Assembly (NCBI RefSeq): GCF_049243985.1
Contig: NC_135371.1
Location: forward strand, 885,501-949,500
Direction: 5' to 3'
Origin: Paroedura picta
Taxonomy: Eukaryota > Chordata > Lepidosauria > Squamata > Gekkonidae
DNA: 64,000 nt
The position numbers and the translations under genes are program-made. Within the stretch, counting starts at the first letter, position 1, and each line of letters begins with the position of its first letter. Positions 1 to 8,695 of the stretch are shown here, piece by piece. The notes under the pieces are model-generated. The model was not told the DNA's origin, ran no database searches, and saw only the letters and a list, made by a program, of their open reading frames with translations.

Positions 1-2865
1 GGGAGGCTGGACTGGAGGTACCCTCCCTGGCCTGACCCAGCAGGGCTCTTCTGAGGGTCTTCTCAGGGGAAGGCCTCGGCCTCTCTGCCCTGTGGCTGGC
101 CCTGCAGAGGAACTGGCTGGCCCCCGGGTGAGACGGGAGGCTGGACTGGAGGGACCCTCCCTGGCCTGACCCAGCAGGGCTCTTCTGAGCGTCTTCTCAG
201 GGGAAGGCCTCGGCCTCTCTGCCCTGTGGCTGGCCCTGCAGAGGAACTGGCTGGCCCCTGGGTGAGACGGGAGGCTGGACTGGAGGGACCCTCCCTGGCC
301 TGACCCAGCAGGGCTCTTCTGAGGGTCTTCTCAGGGGAAGGCCTTGGCCTCTCTGCCCTGTGGCTGGCCCTGCAGAGGAACTGGCTGGCCCCTGGGTGAG
401 ACGGGAGGCTGGACTGGAGGGACCCTCCCTGGCCTGACCCAGCAGGGCTCTTCTGAGGGTCTTATCAGGGGAAGGCCTCGGCCTCTCTGCCCTGTGGCTG
501 GCCCTGCAGAGGAACTGGCTGGCCCCTGGGTGAGACGGGAGGCTGGACTGGAGGGACCCTCCCTGGCCTGACCCAGCAGGGCTCTTCTGAGGGTCTTCTC
601 AGGGGAAGGCCTCGGCCTCCCTGCCCTGTGGCTGGCCCTGCAGAGGAACTGGCTGGCCCCTGGGTGAGACGGGAGGCTGGACTGGAGGGACCCTCCCTGG
701 CCTGACCCAGCAGGGCTCTTCTGAGGGTCTTCTCAGGGGAAGGCCTTGGCCTCCCTGCCCTGTGGCTGGCCCTGCAGAGGAACTGGCTGGCCCCTGGGTG
801 AGACGGGAGGCTGGACTGGAGGGACCCTCCCTGGCCTGACCCAGCAGGGCTCTTCTGAGGGTCTTCTCAGGGGAAGGCCTCGGCCTCTCTGCCCTGTGGC
901 TGGCCCTGCAGAGGAACTGGCTGGCCCCTGGGTGAGACGGGAGGCTGGACTGGAGGGACCCTCCCTGGCCTGACCCAGCAGGGCTCTTCTGAGGGTCTTA
1001 TCAGGGGAAGGCCTCGGCCTCTCTGCCCTGTGGCTGGCCCTGCAGAGGAACTGGCTGGCCCCTGGGTGAGACGGGAGGCTGGACTGGAGGGACCCTCCCT
1101 GGCCTGACCCAGCAGGGCTCTTCTGAGCGTCTTCTCAGGGGAAGGCCTTGGCCTCCCTGCCCTGTGGCTGGCCCTGCAGAGGAACTGGCTGGCCCCCGGG
1201 TGAGACGGGAGGCTGGACTGGAGAGACCCTCCCTGGCCTGACCTAGCAGGGCTCTTCTGGGGGTCTCATCAGGGGAAGGCCTTGGCCTCCCTGCCCTGTG
1301 GCTGGTCCTGCAGAGGAACTGGCTGGCCCCTGGGTGAGACGGGAGGCTGGACTGGAGGGACCCTCCCTGGCCTGACCCAGCAGGGCTCTTCTGAGGGTCT
1401 TCTCAGGGGAAGGCCTCGGCCTCCCTGCCCTGTGGCTGGCCCTGCAGAGGAACTGGCTGGCCCCCGGGTGAGACGGGAGGCTGGACTGGAGGGACCCTCC
1501 CTGGCCTGACCCAGCAGGGCTCTTCTGAGGGTCTTATCAGGGGAAGGCCTCGGCCTCTCTGCCCTGTGGCTGGCCCTGCAGAGGAACTGGCTGGCCCCTG
1601 GGTGAGACGGGAGGCTGGACTGGAGGGACCCTCCCTGGCCTGACCCAGCAGGGCTCTTCTGAGCGTCTTCTCAGGGGAAGGCCTCGGCCTCCCTGCCCTG
1701 TGGCTGGCCCTGCAGAGGAGCTGGCTGGCCCCCGGGTGAGACGGGAGGCTGGACTGGAGGGACCCTCCCTGGCCTGACCCAGCAGGGCTCTTCTGAGGGT
1801 CTTCTCAGGGGAAGGCCTCGGCCTCTCTGCCCTGTGGCTGGCCCTGCAGAGGAACTGGCTGGCCCCTGGGTGAGACGGGAGGCTGGACTGGAGGGACCCT
1901 CCCTGGCCTGACCCAGCAGGGCTCTTCTGAGGGTCTTCTCAGGGGAAGGCCTTGGCCTCCCTGCCCTGTGGCTGGCCCTGCAGAGGAACTGGCTGGCCCT
2001 TGGGTGAGACGGGAGGCTGGACTGGAGGGACCCTCCCTGGCCTGACCCAGCAGGGCTCTTCTGAGCGTCTTCTCAGGGGAAGGCCTTGGCCTCCCTGCCC
2101 TGTGGCTGGCCCTGCAGAGGAACTGGCTGGCCCCTGGGTGAGACGGGAGGCTGGACTGGAGGGACCCTCCCTGGCCTGACCCAGCAGGGCTCTTCTGAGC
2201 GTCTTCTCAGGGGAAGGCCTTGGCCTCCCTGCCCTGTGGCTGGCCCTGCAGAGGAACTGGCTGGCCCCCGGGTGAGATGGGAGGCTGGACTGGAGAGACC
2301 CTCCCTGGCCTGACCTAGCAGGGCTCTTCTGGGGGTCTCATCAGGGGAAGGCCTTGGCCTCCCTGCCCTGTGGCTGGCCCTGCAGAGGAACTGGCTGGCC
2401 CCCGGGTGAGACGGGAGGCTGGACTGGAGGGACCCTCCCTGGCCTGACCCAGCAGGGCTCTTCTGAGCGTCTTCTCAGGGGAAGGCCTTGGCCTCCCTGC
2501 CCTGTGGCTGGCCCTGCAGAGGAACTGGCTGGCCCCCGGGTGAGACGGGAGGCTGGACTGGAGGGACCCTCCCTGGCCTGACCCAGCAGGGCTCTTCTGA
2601 GGGTCTTCTCAGGGGAAGGCCTCGGCCTCTCTGCCCTGTGGCTGGCCCTGCAGAGGAACTGGCTGACCCCCGGGTGAGACGGGAGGCTGGACTGGAGGGA
2701 CCCTCCCTGGCCTGATCCAGCAGGGCTCTTCTGAGGGTCTTCTCAGGGGAAGGCCTCGGCCTCTCTGCCCTGTGGCTGGCCCTGCAGAGGAACTGGCTGG
2801 CCCCTGGGTGAGACGGGAGGCTGGACTGGAGGGACCCTCCCTGGCCTGACCCAGCAGCGTTCTTC
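1..2865. repeat. 134-bp minisatellite, about 21 units
   Basis: Near-identical 134-bp units run head to tail from the window edge to about 2865, so the array probably continues upstream. Each unit holds GGCTGGACTGGAGGGACC, TGACCCAGCAGGGCTCTTCT and CCCTGTGGCTGGCCCTGC blocks. Short 75-codon frames recurring at multiples of 134 bp are artefacts of the repeat. A CTTATCAGGGG variant recurs near 461, 997 and 1533, every 536 bp or four units. A GACCTAG/CTGGGGGTCTCATC variant recurs near 1250 and 2322, 1072 bp or eight units apart, so groups of units were copied together. A related dispersed copy lies at 59780-59985. Confidence 0.97.
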
Positions 2866-3410
2866 TTAGGTTCTTACGGAGGAGGGCGGAGGCAGGACAA
2901 GAGCGTCTCTCCTTTTTCTTCTCCGGGGTCCAGGCGTGAAGAGATCATGACCCCCCCCCCTCAGAAGCACAGATGCATCTTTCCATGTTCAATCCCTGGT
3001 GTTTCTGTTTTTAAAAATATCTCCGGAAGCAGGTCTTGGGAAAGCCCTTTCGGGGCCTAGGGGGACCCCTGCCAGCCACGATAGCCTCAGAAGACCCCTG
3101 CTGGCCCAGAAGAAGGCCCACCCACTCCAGCATCCTGTTTCCCACAAGCAGGGCCAAAGTCCGCCCCCGCCCCACCTTCTTCCTTCCGGCCACCGACGTT
3201 CTCAGGGTTTCTGTCTCCGACCAAGGAGTTGGCGTTCGGCCATCCTGGCTAAGAGCCACAGATGTTCCCCGTGAGTTTGTCGAGTCCCCCTAGAAAACCG
3301 GCAGCCACCCCTACCCCCCCCCTTGCAGGGAGCTCCAGCAACTCATGGGTGTTCCAATTAATCCACGGACTGTTAATTAATATGCAAGAAATGAGCAGCG
3401 ACTCTCCAAA
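2866..3410. other. Unassigned spacer
   Basis: This non-repetitive stretch follows the minisatellite. It contains C-runs and short overlapping open frames on both strands without ATG-anchored or family-like content. I recognise no gene. Confidence 0.4.
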
Positions 3411-3545
3411 GCTCCTCCGCTGCCAAAAATGTTGTTTGTCTTGAAGGTTCTTCTGGACTCTGGCTCTTTTCTGCTGCCGCAGACAGACTGACAGGGCTGC
3501 CCATCTTGACCTACTTCCTCGGAAGTCTGTACAGATTCAGAGTGG
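3411..3545 (+). repeat. Interspersed repeat X ('TTAAAGGTGCC' family)
   Basis: The core reads like 'gtctTgAAGGTtcttcTGGACTCTggctcttttctgctgccGCAGACagact'. The same core (TTGGTCTTAAAGGTGCC, GGACTC, CAGACCAACACGG) recurs at 4975-5045, 14485-14620, 17525-17595, 20431-20640, 33690-33775, 34200-34265 and 47915-48030. It is a dispersed sauropsid repeat whose exact class I cannot assign. Confidence 0.6.
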
Positions 3546-3619
3546 AAATCTACTAACCTTGTGATCTAAGGGCAGACGGACCCCCATTCTAGCTGTGTCT
3601 GAAGAATATGGGACTTGGG

Positions 3620-4925
3620 GCAGTATGAAAAGAAGTATCGTGTCCAGATCACGGGAGGTGATGGTACCACTTTACTCTGCTCTGGTTCGGCCTCACTTTG
3701 AGTCCTGTGTTCAGTTCTGGGCACCCCAGTTATCATAGAATCATAGAATCATAGAATCATAGAATCATAGAATCATAGAATCATAGAATCATAGAATCAT
3801 AGAGTTGGAAGGGGCCACACAGGCCATCTAGTCCAACCCCCTGCTCAACGCAGGATCAGCCCTAAGCATCCTAAAGCATCCAAGAAAAGTGTGTATCCAG
3901 CCTTTGCTTTAAGAATCATAGAGTTGGAAGGGCCCATGCAGGCCATCTAGTCCAATCCCCTGCTCAACGCAGGACCAGCCCAGAGCATCCTAAAGCATCC
4001 AAGAAAAGTGTGTATCCAACCTTTGCTTGAAGACTGCCAGTGAGGGGGAGCTCACCACCTCCTTAGGCAGCCTATTCCACTGCTGAACTACTCTGACTGT
4101 GAAAAACTTTTTCCTGAGATCTAGCCTATATCGTTGTACTTGTAGTTTAAACCCATTACTGCGTATCCTCTCCTCTGCAGCCAATGGGAACAGCATCCTG
4201 CCCTCCTCCAAGTGACAACCTTTCAAATACTTAAAGTTGAAGAGGGATGTAGACAAACTGGAGCGTGTCCAGAGGAGGGCAACAAAGATGGTGAGGGGTT
4301 TGGGGACCAAGACATAGGAGGAAAGGTTGGGGGAGCTTGGTCTGTTTATCCTTGAGGAGACGACTGAGAGGGGATCTGATCACCATCTTCAAGTATTTAG
4401 AAGGCTGCCATGTAGAAGATGGAGCGGAGTTGTTCTCTCTTGCCCTGGAGGGACAGACCAGAACCAATGGGATGAAATTAATTCAAAATAAATTCCGTCT
4501 AAACATTTGGAAGAAGTTCCTGACCATTTCAGCGGTTTCTCACCTCCCTTCCCTGGGAGGTGGTGGGTTCTCCTCCTTTGGAAGTTTTTAAGCAAAGGCT
4601 AGATAGTCTGACAGAAATGCTGATTTTATGAACGAGCACATGGTGAGTGGGTGGGCGGGCAGGAAGGGATGTGCCAGTCTTTGTCTCCTGTGGCCCTTCC
4701 TTGCAGGCCCAGGGAAATGTTGATTGCCACTTTGGGTTCAGAAGGTGAATTTCCTCCAGGCCAGACTGGCCAGGGGGTCTGACTTTTTATCAGGGGCATG
4801 GAACTGCCCACCATCTGGCCGTGGTACTGGGGCCCCTGTGGGTGGGCAGGGAGTTGTGAGTGTCTTGCCTAGTGCGGGGGGCTGGACTAGATGGCCCTGG
4901 AGGTCCCTCCCTGCTCTTCTAAGTG
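3620..4925 (+). mobile_element. CR1 LINE 3' end, interrupted by another CR1
   Basis: Plus-strand CR1 3' sequence begins near 3620 (TGTGTTCAGTTCTGGGCACC), is interrupted at about 3731 and resumes at about 4229 (GTGTCCAGAGGAGGGC). It runs to the GGACTAGATGGCCCTGGAGG end near 4925. It is the non-coding 3' portion only. Confidence 0.75.
3731..4228 (-). mobile_element. CR1 LINE 3' end nested in a plus-strand CR1
   Basis: A minus-strand CR1 3' end begins with about eight copies of the terminal ATAGAATC octamer (3735-3802). It continues through GTTGGAAGGGGCCACACAGG and the GCCTATTCCACTGC block. Part of the 3' end is repeated at 3910-3960, so two pieces are present. Confidence 0.8.
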
Positions 4926-5046
4926 AGCAGAGATTCACGAAAGCCTCCCCCCCCCCGTCCCACATTTTGCTAGGCTTTAAGGGCTCCTGGACTCTTGTTC
5001 TTTTCTACAGCTACAGTCTCACAAGGCTGCCCATCTTGATCTATAC

Positions 5047-5125
5047 CAGGGGTGGACAAACTGTGGCTCTCCAGAAGTGCATGGACTACAGACCCCATGA
5101 GCCAGTGCCAGCATGCATGCATTTC
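5047..5125. mobile_element. Partial hAT-like palindromic element
   Basis: It starts CAGGGGTGGACAAACTG and continues CTCCAGAAGTGCATGGACTA, the left half of the palindromic element seen whole at 26051-26229. The right terminal repeat is missing. Confidence 0.55.
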
Positions 5126-5234
5126 ACAAATTTCTTTCTGAGCAGCGACGAACAAAAGTCCGGTTCTGAACCGAAAAACAGCCAGACCAGCTTTCCAAAG
5201 GACTGACGGGCTCTTCTCCTCCGCCTGCTTTCAG

Positions 5235-5831
5235 GGGAAGGCTGCCGGGACGAGGGCGACGAAGAAGACCTCTGCAGCCCCTTCTGCTTCCTCAATGAAT
5301 TCCGGTGCCGCAACGGGGAGGCCATCCCTCAGCTCTGGGCCTGCGACGGCTACGACGACTGCGGGGACGACAGCGACGAGGCCGGCTGCCCTTGCCCCTT
5401 CTTCCACTGCCGCAACGGCCACCGGGTCGAGGAGGGCGAGCTCTGCGACGGGGACGACAACTGCCGCGACGGGAGCGACGAGGCCGGCTGCGCCTGCACC
5501 GAGAGCCAGTTCCCCTGCGCCAACGGCCGCTGCGTGCCCCTGGAGCTGAGCTGCGACGGCCTCGACCACTGCGGGGACGACAGCGACGAGGAGAACTGCA
5601 CCTGTGCCGAGTCCCAGTTCCGCTGCGGGAACGGACGGTGCGTCTACGAGTTTCTGGCCTGCGATGGGGTGGACCACTGCGGGGACGACAGCGACGAAGA
5701 GAACTGCACCTGCGCCAGCGACCAGTTCGCCTGCAGGAACGGGCGCTGCGTCCCTGAACCGTTGGCCTGCGACGGGGAAGACGACTGCGGGGACGGCAGC
5801 GATGAGAACGACGCCCTCTGTGCTGACCAGG
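5235..5831 (+). CDS. Exon with five LDL-receptor class A repeats
   Basis: A single 597-bp exon, with acceptor tttcag before 5235 and donor G|GTGAGG after 5831, is open throughout and phase 1 at both ends, so it can be spliced in or out without a frame change. Five LDLa modules lie at exon residues 18-52, 54-86, 88-122, 124-158 and 160-196. All keep the calcium-cage pattern CDG..(D/N)C..(D/G)SDE. Modules 3-5 have six cysteines (NGRCV), while modules 1-2 lack the third cysteine (NGEAI, NGHRV). LDLa modules bind calcium and extracellular ligands. Most genes spread such modules over several exons, so five in one is unusual. No signal-peptide exon is visible upstream within the window. The next same-strand coding exon is the class I alpha1 exon at 8426, also phase 1. 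The parent gene is therefore unknown: an LDLa receptor fragment, or the 5' part of class I gene 1. Confidence 0.85.
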
Positions 5832-5969
5832 GTGAGGCTGGTGGCCACGCGTGGGCAGGGCGGCCCAGCTCCAGGTGGGGGCTTTCACGGCCAGCTTGGG
5901 GTCGTGGCGAAGAGCGGGGTCTTCCGATCTGGCAAGCCGGGTCCCTGCTCCTCCCTGGCTGACCTTGGT

Positions 5970-6345
5970 TATGTCACAGTCCTGTTAGAGCTGTTATCAC
6001 TGAGCATTTCTGTCAGAGCTCTCTCAGCCTCACCTACCTCAAAGGGTGTCTGTTGTGTGAAGAAGAAGAAGAGTTGATTCTTCTACGCCACTTTTCTCTA
6101 CCTGAAGGAGTCTCAAAGCGTCTTCCAGTCGCCTTCCCGTTCCTCTCCCCACAACAGACACCCTGCGAGGTGGGTGAGGCTGAGAGAGCCCTGATATCAC
6201 TGCTCTGTCAGAACAGCTTTATCAGTGCCGTGGCGAACCCAAGGCCACCCAGCTGGCTGCGGGGAGTGTGGCGGAGTGCAGAATCGAATCTGGCATGCTA
6301 GATTAGAAGTCTGCACTCCTAACCACTATACCAAGCTTGCGGGGA
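5970..6345 (-). mobile_element. Sauria SINE, with an opposite-strand fragment beside it
   Basis: A plus-strand fragment (5970-6057, TCTCAGCCTCACCTACCTC) abuts a minus-strand copy (6058-6345) that begins with the (GAA)n tail. The tRNA-like head on the minus strand ends at ACCACTATACCAAGC. Confidence 0.8.
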
Positions 6346-6630
6346 GGCAGTTGTAAGCTGCTTTGAAATTACTTTAGGTAGTTAAAAGCAGGGAATAAAA
6401 CCCAACTGTTCTTCTTTTTCTTCATCAACTGTTTTTGTCGTTTTCTTGGGTTGTGTAGCCATGTTCTGGCAGTCTTTGCCCCTGACATTTTGCCTGCACC
6501 TGTGGCTGGCCTCTTCAGAGGTCTGTCCCAGCAAGGTGTGTGATCTCTCTCAAAACACAGCCCCACGACCCAAGGAAACCTGCAGAAGCCAACGTGGATT
6601 TAACTTCAACAGTTAATGATCATTTTCAGA

Positions 6631-6685
6631 ATGGCGAAGGTTCTTCGGAACCTGGTTTTTGAATTGTCGGTGTGGAAAGTGACTG
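6631..6685 (+). CDS. Candidate short start exon for class I gene 1 (weak)
   Basis: ATG with a favourable context (cagaATGG) opens 18 codons (MAKVLRNLVFELSVWKVT) and ends in G|GTGAGT, a perfect donor in phase 1, the phase needed to join the alpha1 exon at 8426. Against it, the peptide is charged and only weakly hydrophobic, unlike the clear leaders of genes 2 and 3. It may be chance. It is the main rival to the LDLa exon as the 5' part of gene 1. Confidence 0.2.
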
Positions 6686-6956
6686 GTGAGTCTAACAAAT
6701 TTGATTCTCACATGTTAAGTGTTCTCAGTGAAGGCTCCAGACTAAAATTGTACCAGTGTTGCTTTATAGTAAGCAGAACACACTGATGAAGGCCTGTTTG
6801 ATCAAAACGGTTGTATTTGAATTTGGAGAACCTTCTATCAAAATGAAGAAGAAAGAAAGGAACAACATCTTTGGAATTTAATTCAGTTGTGTATTGCATT
6901 CTGCTGTTCACCGTTGTGTTTCTCTTTTTGACGTCGTTGGCACTTCTTGGTTTTGT

Positions 6957-7080
6957 CCTGAAACTCCAGGTGGGGACTGGAGTTCTTGTGGAATTACAGC
7001 TGATGTCCAGAGAAAAGAAATCTGTTTCCCTGGTGGAAATGGACACTTTGCAGGATGGGCACTAGGGATGACCAGGAGAA
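6957..7080. repeat. Interspersed repeat Y fragment (CTCCAGGTGGGGACTGGAG family)
   Basis: Core CTCCAGGTGGGGACTGGAG plus GATGTCCAGAG recurs at 8180-8395, 13640-13935, 22045-22125, 51868-51980, 54055-54115 and 63597-63830. The class is not identified. Confidence 0.5.
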
Positions 7081-7450
7081 AGAAGGCCGAGGCCACATTG
7101 CTGGCGTCACACAGGAAGTGACATCACCATACTGCCATGACACTCTGTTATTTGGGCAAAAGCTCTATGGTAAAAACAGCATTTACCATAGAGATTTTTG
7201 TCCAGATATTAGGGTGTCACTCATGTCACTGCAGTGATGACATCACTTCCTTTGTGAGGAATGTAACTTGGGCCAGACTTTCTTCTTCCTTCTGGTAAGT
7301 CGTTGTCCCCCCCCCCCCGCCCCGCGCTGGGAACCAAGGTCTAAAAATTATTGTCACAAAAGTATATTAAGTACACATTTTATTGCACAGTGCTAATGAT
7401 CAGTGAAAAACAGTGCATTCAAATCTCAGTAGGAAATACGCAAGAATGCT

Positions 7451-7763
7451 TTTTATATATTTATTTATTATATTTATATACCACCCTCCCCAAAGGCTCA
7501 GGGCAGTTCACATAAAACAGAGACAATACAGATAACTTAGATTAACAATAATGAAGTGAAACAACAAGCAACACAGAACAGTAGAAAAATTCGGAGATCA
7601 TTCAATTGACTCCTACTGATAGCCCAGTAGGTTGGGCGGAGTTATGGTGGGTCCCATAGGAGGGAGGCTCGGGGGGAGGTCGGTGGGGAGCCGTGGTTCA
7701 GGTCGACTTCAACCAAAGGCCTGGTGGAGGAGCTCCCCGTTGCAGGCCCTGCGGGTCACTGTG
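7451..7763 (+). repeat. Interspersed repeat Z (TTTATATACCACCC family)
   Basis: It starts with a TTTATTTATT run then ATATACCACCCTCCCCAAAG and CAGTTCACATAAAAC. It ends near GAGCTCCCCGTTGCAGGCCC. The same order is seen at 28866-29260, 33238-33600 and 62205-62640, probably the 3' end of a LINE. Confidence 0.55.
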
Positions 7764-7773
7764 TAGTTACTAT

Positions 7774-7884
7774 GTGGGCCCTCCTGTCGACATCCCTCCC
7801 ATCATAGGCTTCCCGGTGATAATGTCTCCTTTTCACCGGTCTTCACTCAGTTCGCAGCCCTGGACACACAGGAAGGTGTGAGAC
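7774..7884 (-). pseudogene. Inverted relic of the class I alpha2 exon
   Basis: Read on the minus strand it starts GTCTCACACCTTCCTGTG and matches the gene 1 alpha2 exon (10993 onward) almost base for base, through GTCGAC and AGGGCCCAC. It carries the same join (DGRDVDRRAH) where about 22 codons are missing in gene 1. Similarity stops after about 110 bp and the frame is not maintained. It is a partial inverted duplicate that arose after the deletion. Confidence 0.8.
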
Positions 7885-8179
7885 ATCGTAGTTACGATGA
7901 GTGACACGAAATACGTCCAGATGACAAAATGGCCTATAGCAATACGAACAGCTGCGCTTTGATCCAAAATGGGTCTTCTTCAGAGGTCAGTTACAGAGGC
8001 ACACATCCATTAAAAAAAAAACTTTTTACAACCTTGAAGATGGAATAAAAGTCTGTACTGCGCAGAAGTGCCAATAAATATCTTGGATCTAGATTGTGTT
8101 GGACAGGATTCACGATCCGCAGGTAGACCCTTTCTGAAAGCCTTTCCTGGAGGGAAGGGAGGCCTCTGTGAGCACAGAT

Positions 8180-8395
8180 GGCTTCCAGGTGGGGGCTGGA
8201 GTTCTCCTGGAAAGACAGCCGATCTCCAGGCAACAGAAACCAGCTCCCCTGGATAAAACTGCTGGACTCTGTGGTGTTATGCTCCAGGGAGGTCATTCCC
8301 TCCCCCAAATCTCCAGGTGTTTCAGGTCATCCCCCTCCCCAGGCCCCTCCCCCAAATCTCCAGGTGTTTCCCGACCCAGAGGTGGCTCCAGGCTT
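8180..8395. repeat. Interspersed repeat Y, partly duplicated
   Basis: GGTGGGGGCTGGAGTTCTCC followed by two copies of CCCAAATCTCCAGGTGTTTC just before the alpha1 acceptor. No coding potential is seen. Confidence 0.5.
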
Positions 8396-8425
8396 CCTGA
8401 CGCTTCTTCGTCTCTCCCCCCTCAG

Positions 8426-8695
8426 GCTCCGCCGCACACTCCCTCTTCTACTTCCGCACGGTGGTGACCGAGTTTGGCCGGGGCTGGCCCCGTTTCGTGG
8501 AAGTGGGCTACGTGGATGAGCAGCCCGTGGAGTCCTTCGACAGCCACACAAGGAGGGTCCACCCGCGGGCGCCCTGGATGCAGGAGCACCTGGACGAGCA
8601 GTACTGGAATGAACAGACCGACCTGGTGCACGTCAACGAACGGTGGATGAGAGATTACCTCCTGATCCTCCAGCATCACCACAACCAGACCGGGG
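8426..8695 (+). CDS. Gene 1 exon: class I alpha1 domain
   Basis: Acceptor cccctcag, donor G|GTGAGT, 270 bp, phase 1-1. It contains HSLFYFRT (Tyr7 position kept), FVEVGYVDEQ, HPRAPWM, EQYWNE (Tyr59 position kept) and the N-glycan sequon NQT at the usual Asn86 place. Position 84 is His, where non-mammalian classical class I usually has Arg. Confidence 0.92.

Noticed and set aside
344-2715. Series of 75-codon frames starting MASLPCGW
   Set aside because: They recur every 134 bp and change only with unit variants. They are a by-product of the minisatellite.
5231-5888. Long minus-strand frames opposite the LDLa exon
   Set aside because: They are valine/alanine- or arginine-rich shadows of GC-rich LDLa codons. 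The plus strand holds the conserved cysteine and calcium-cage pattern.
6871-7065. Hydrophobic plus-strand frame that could be a leader
   Set aside because: It opens with TTG rather than ATG and runs into repeat Y without a phase-1 donor.
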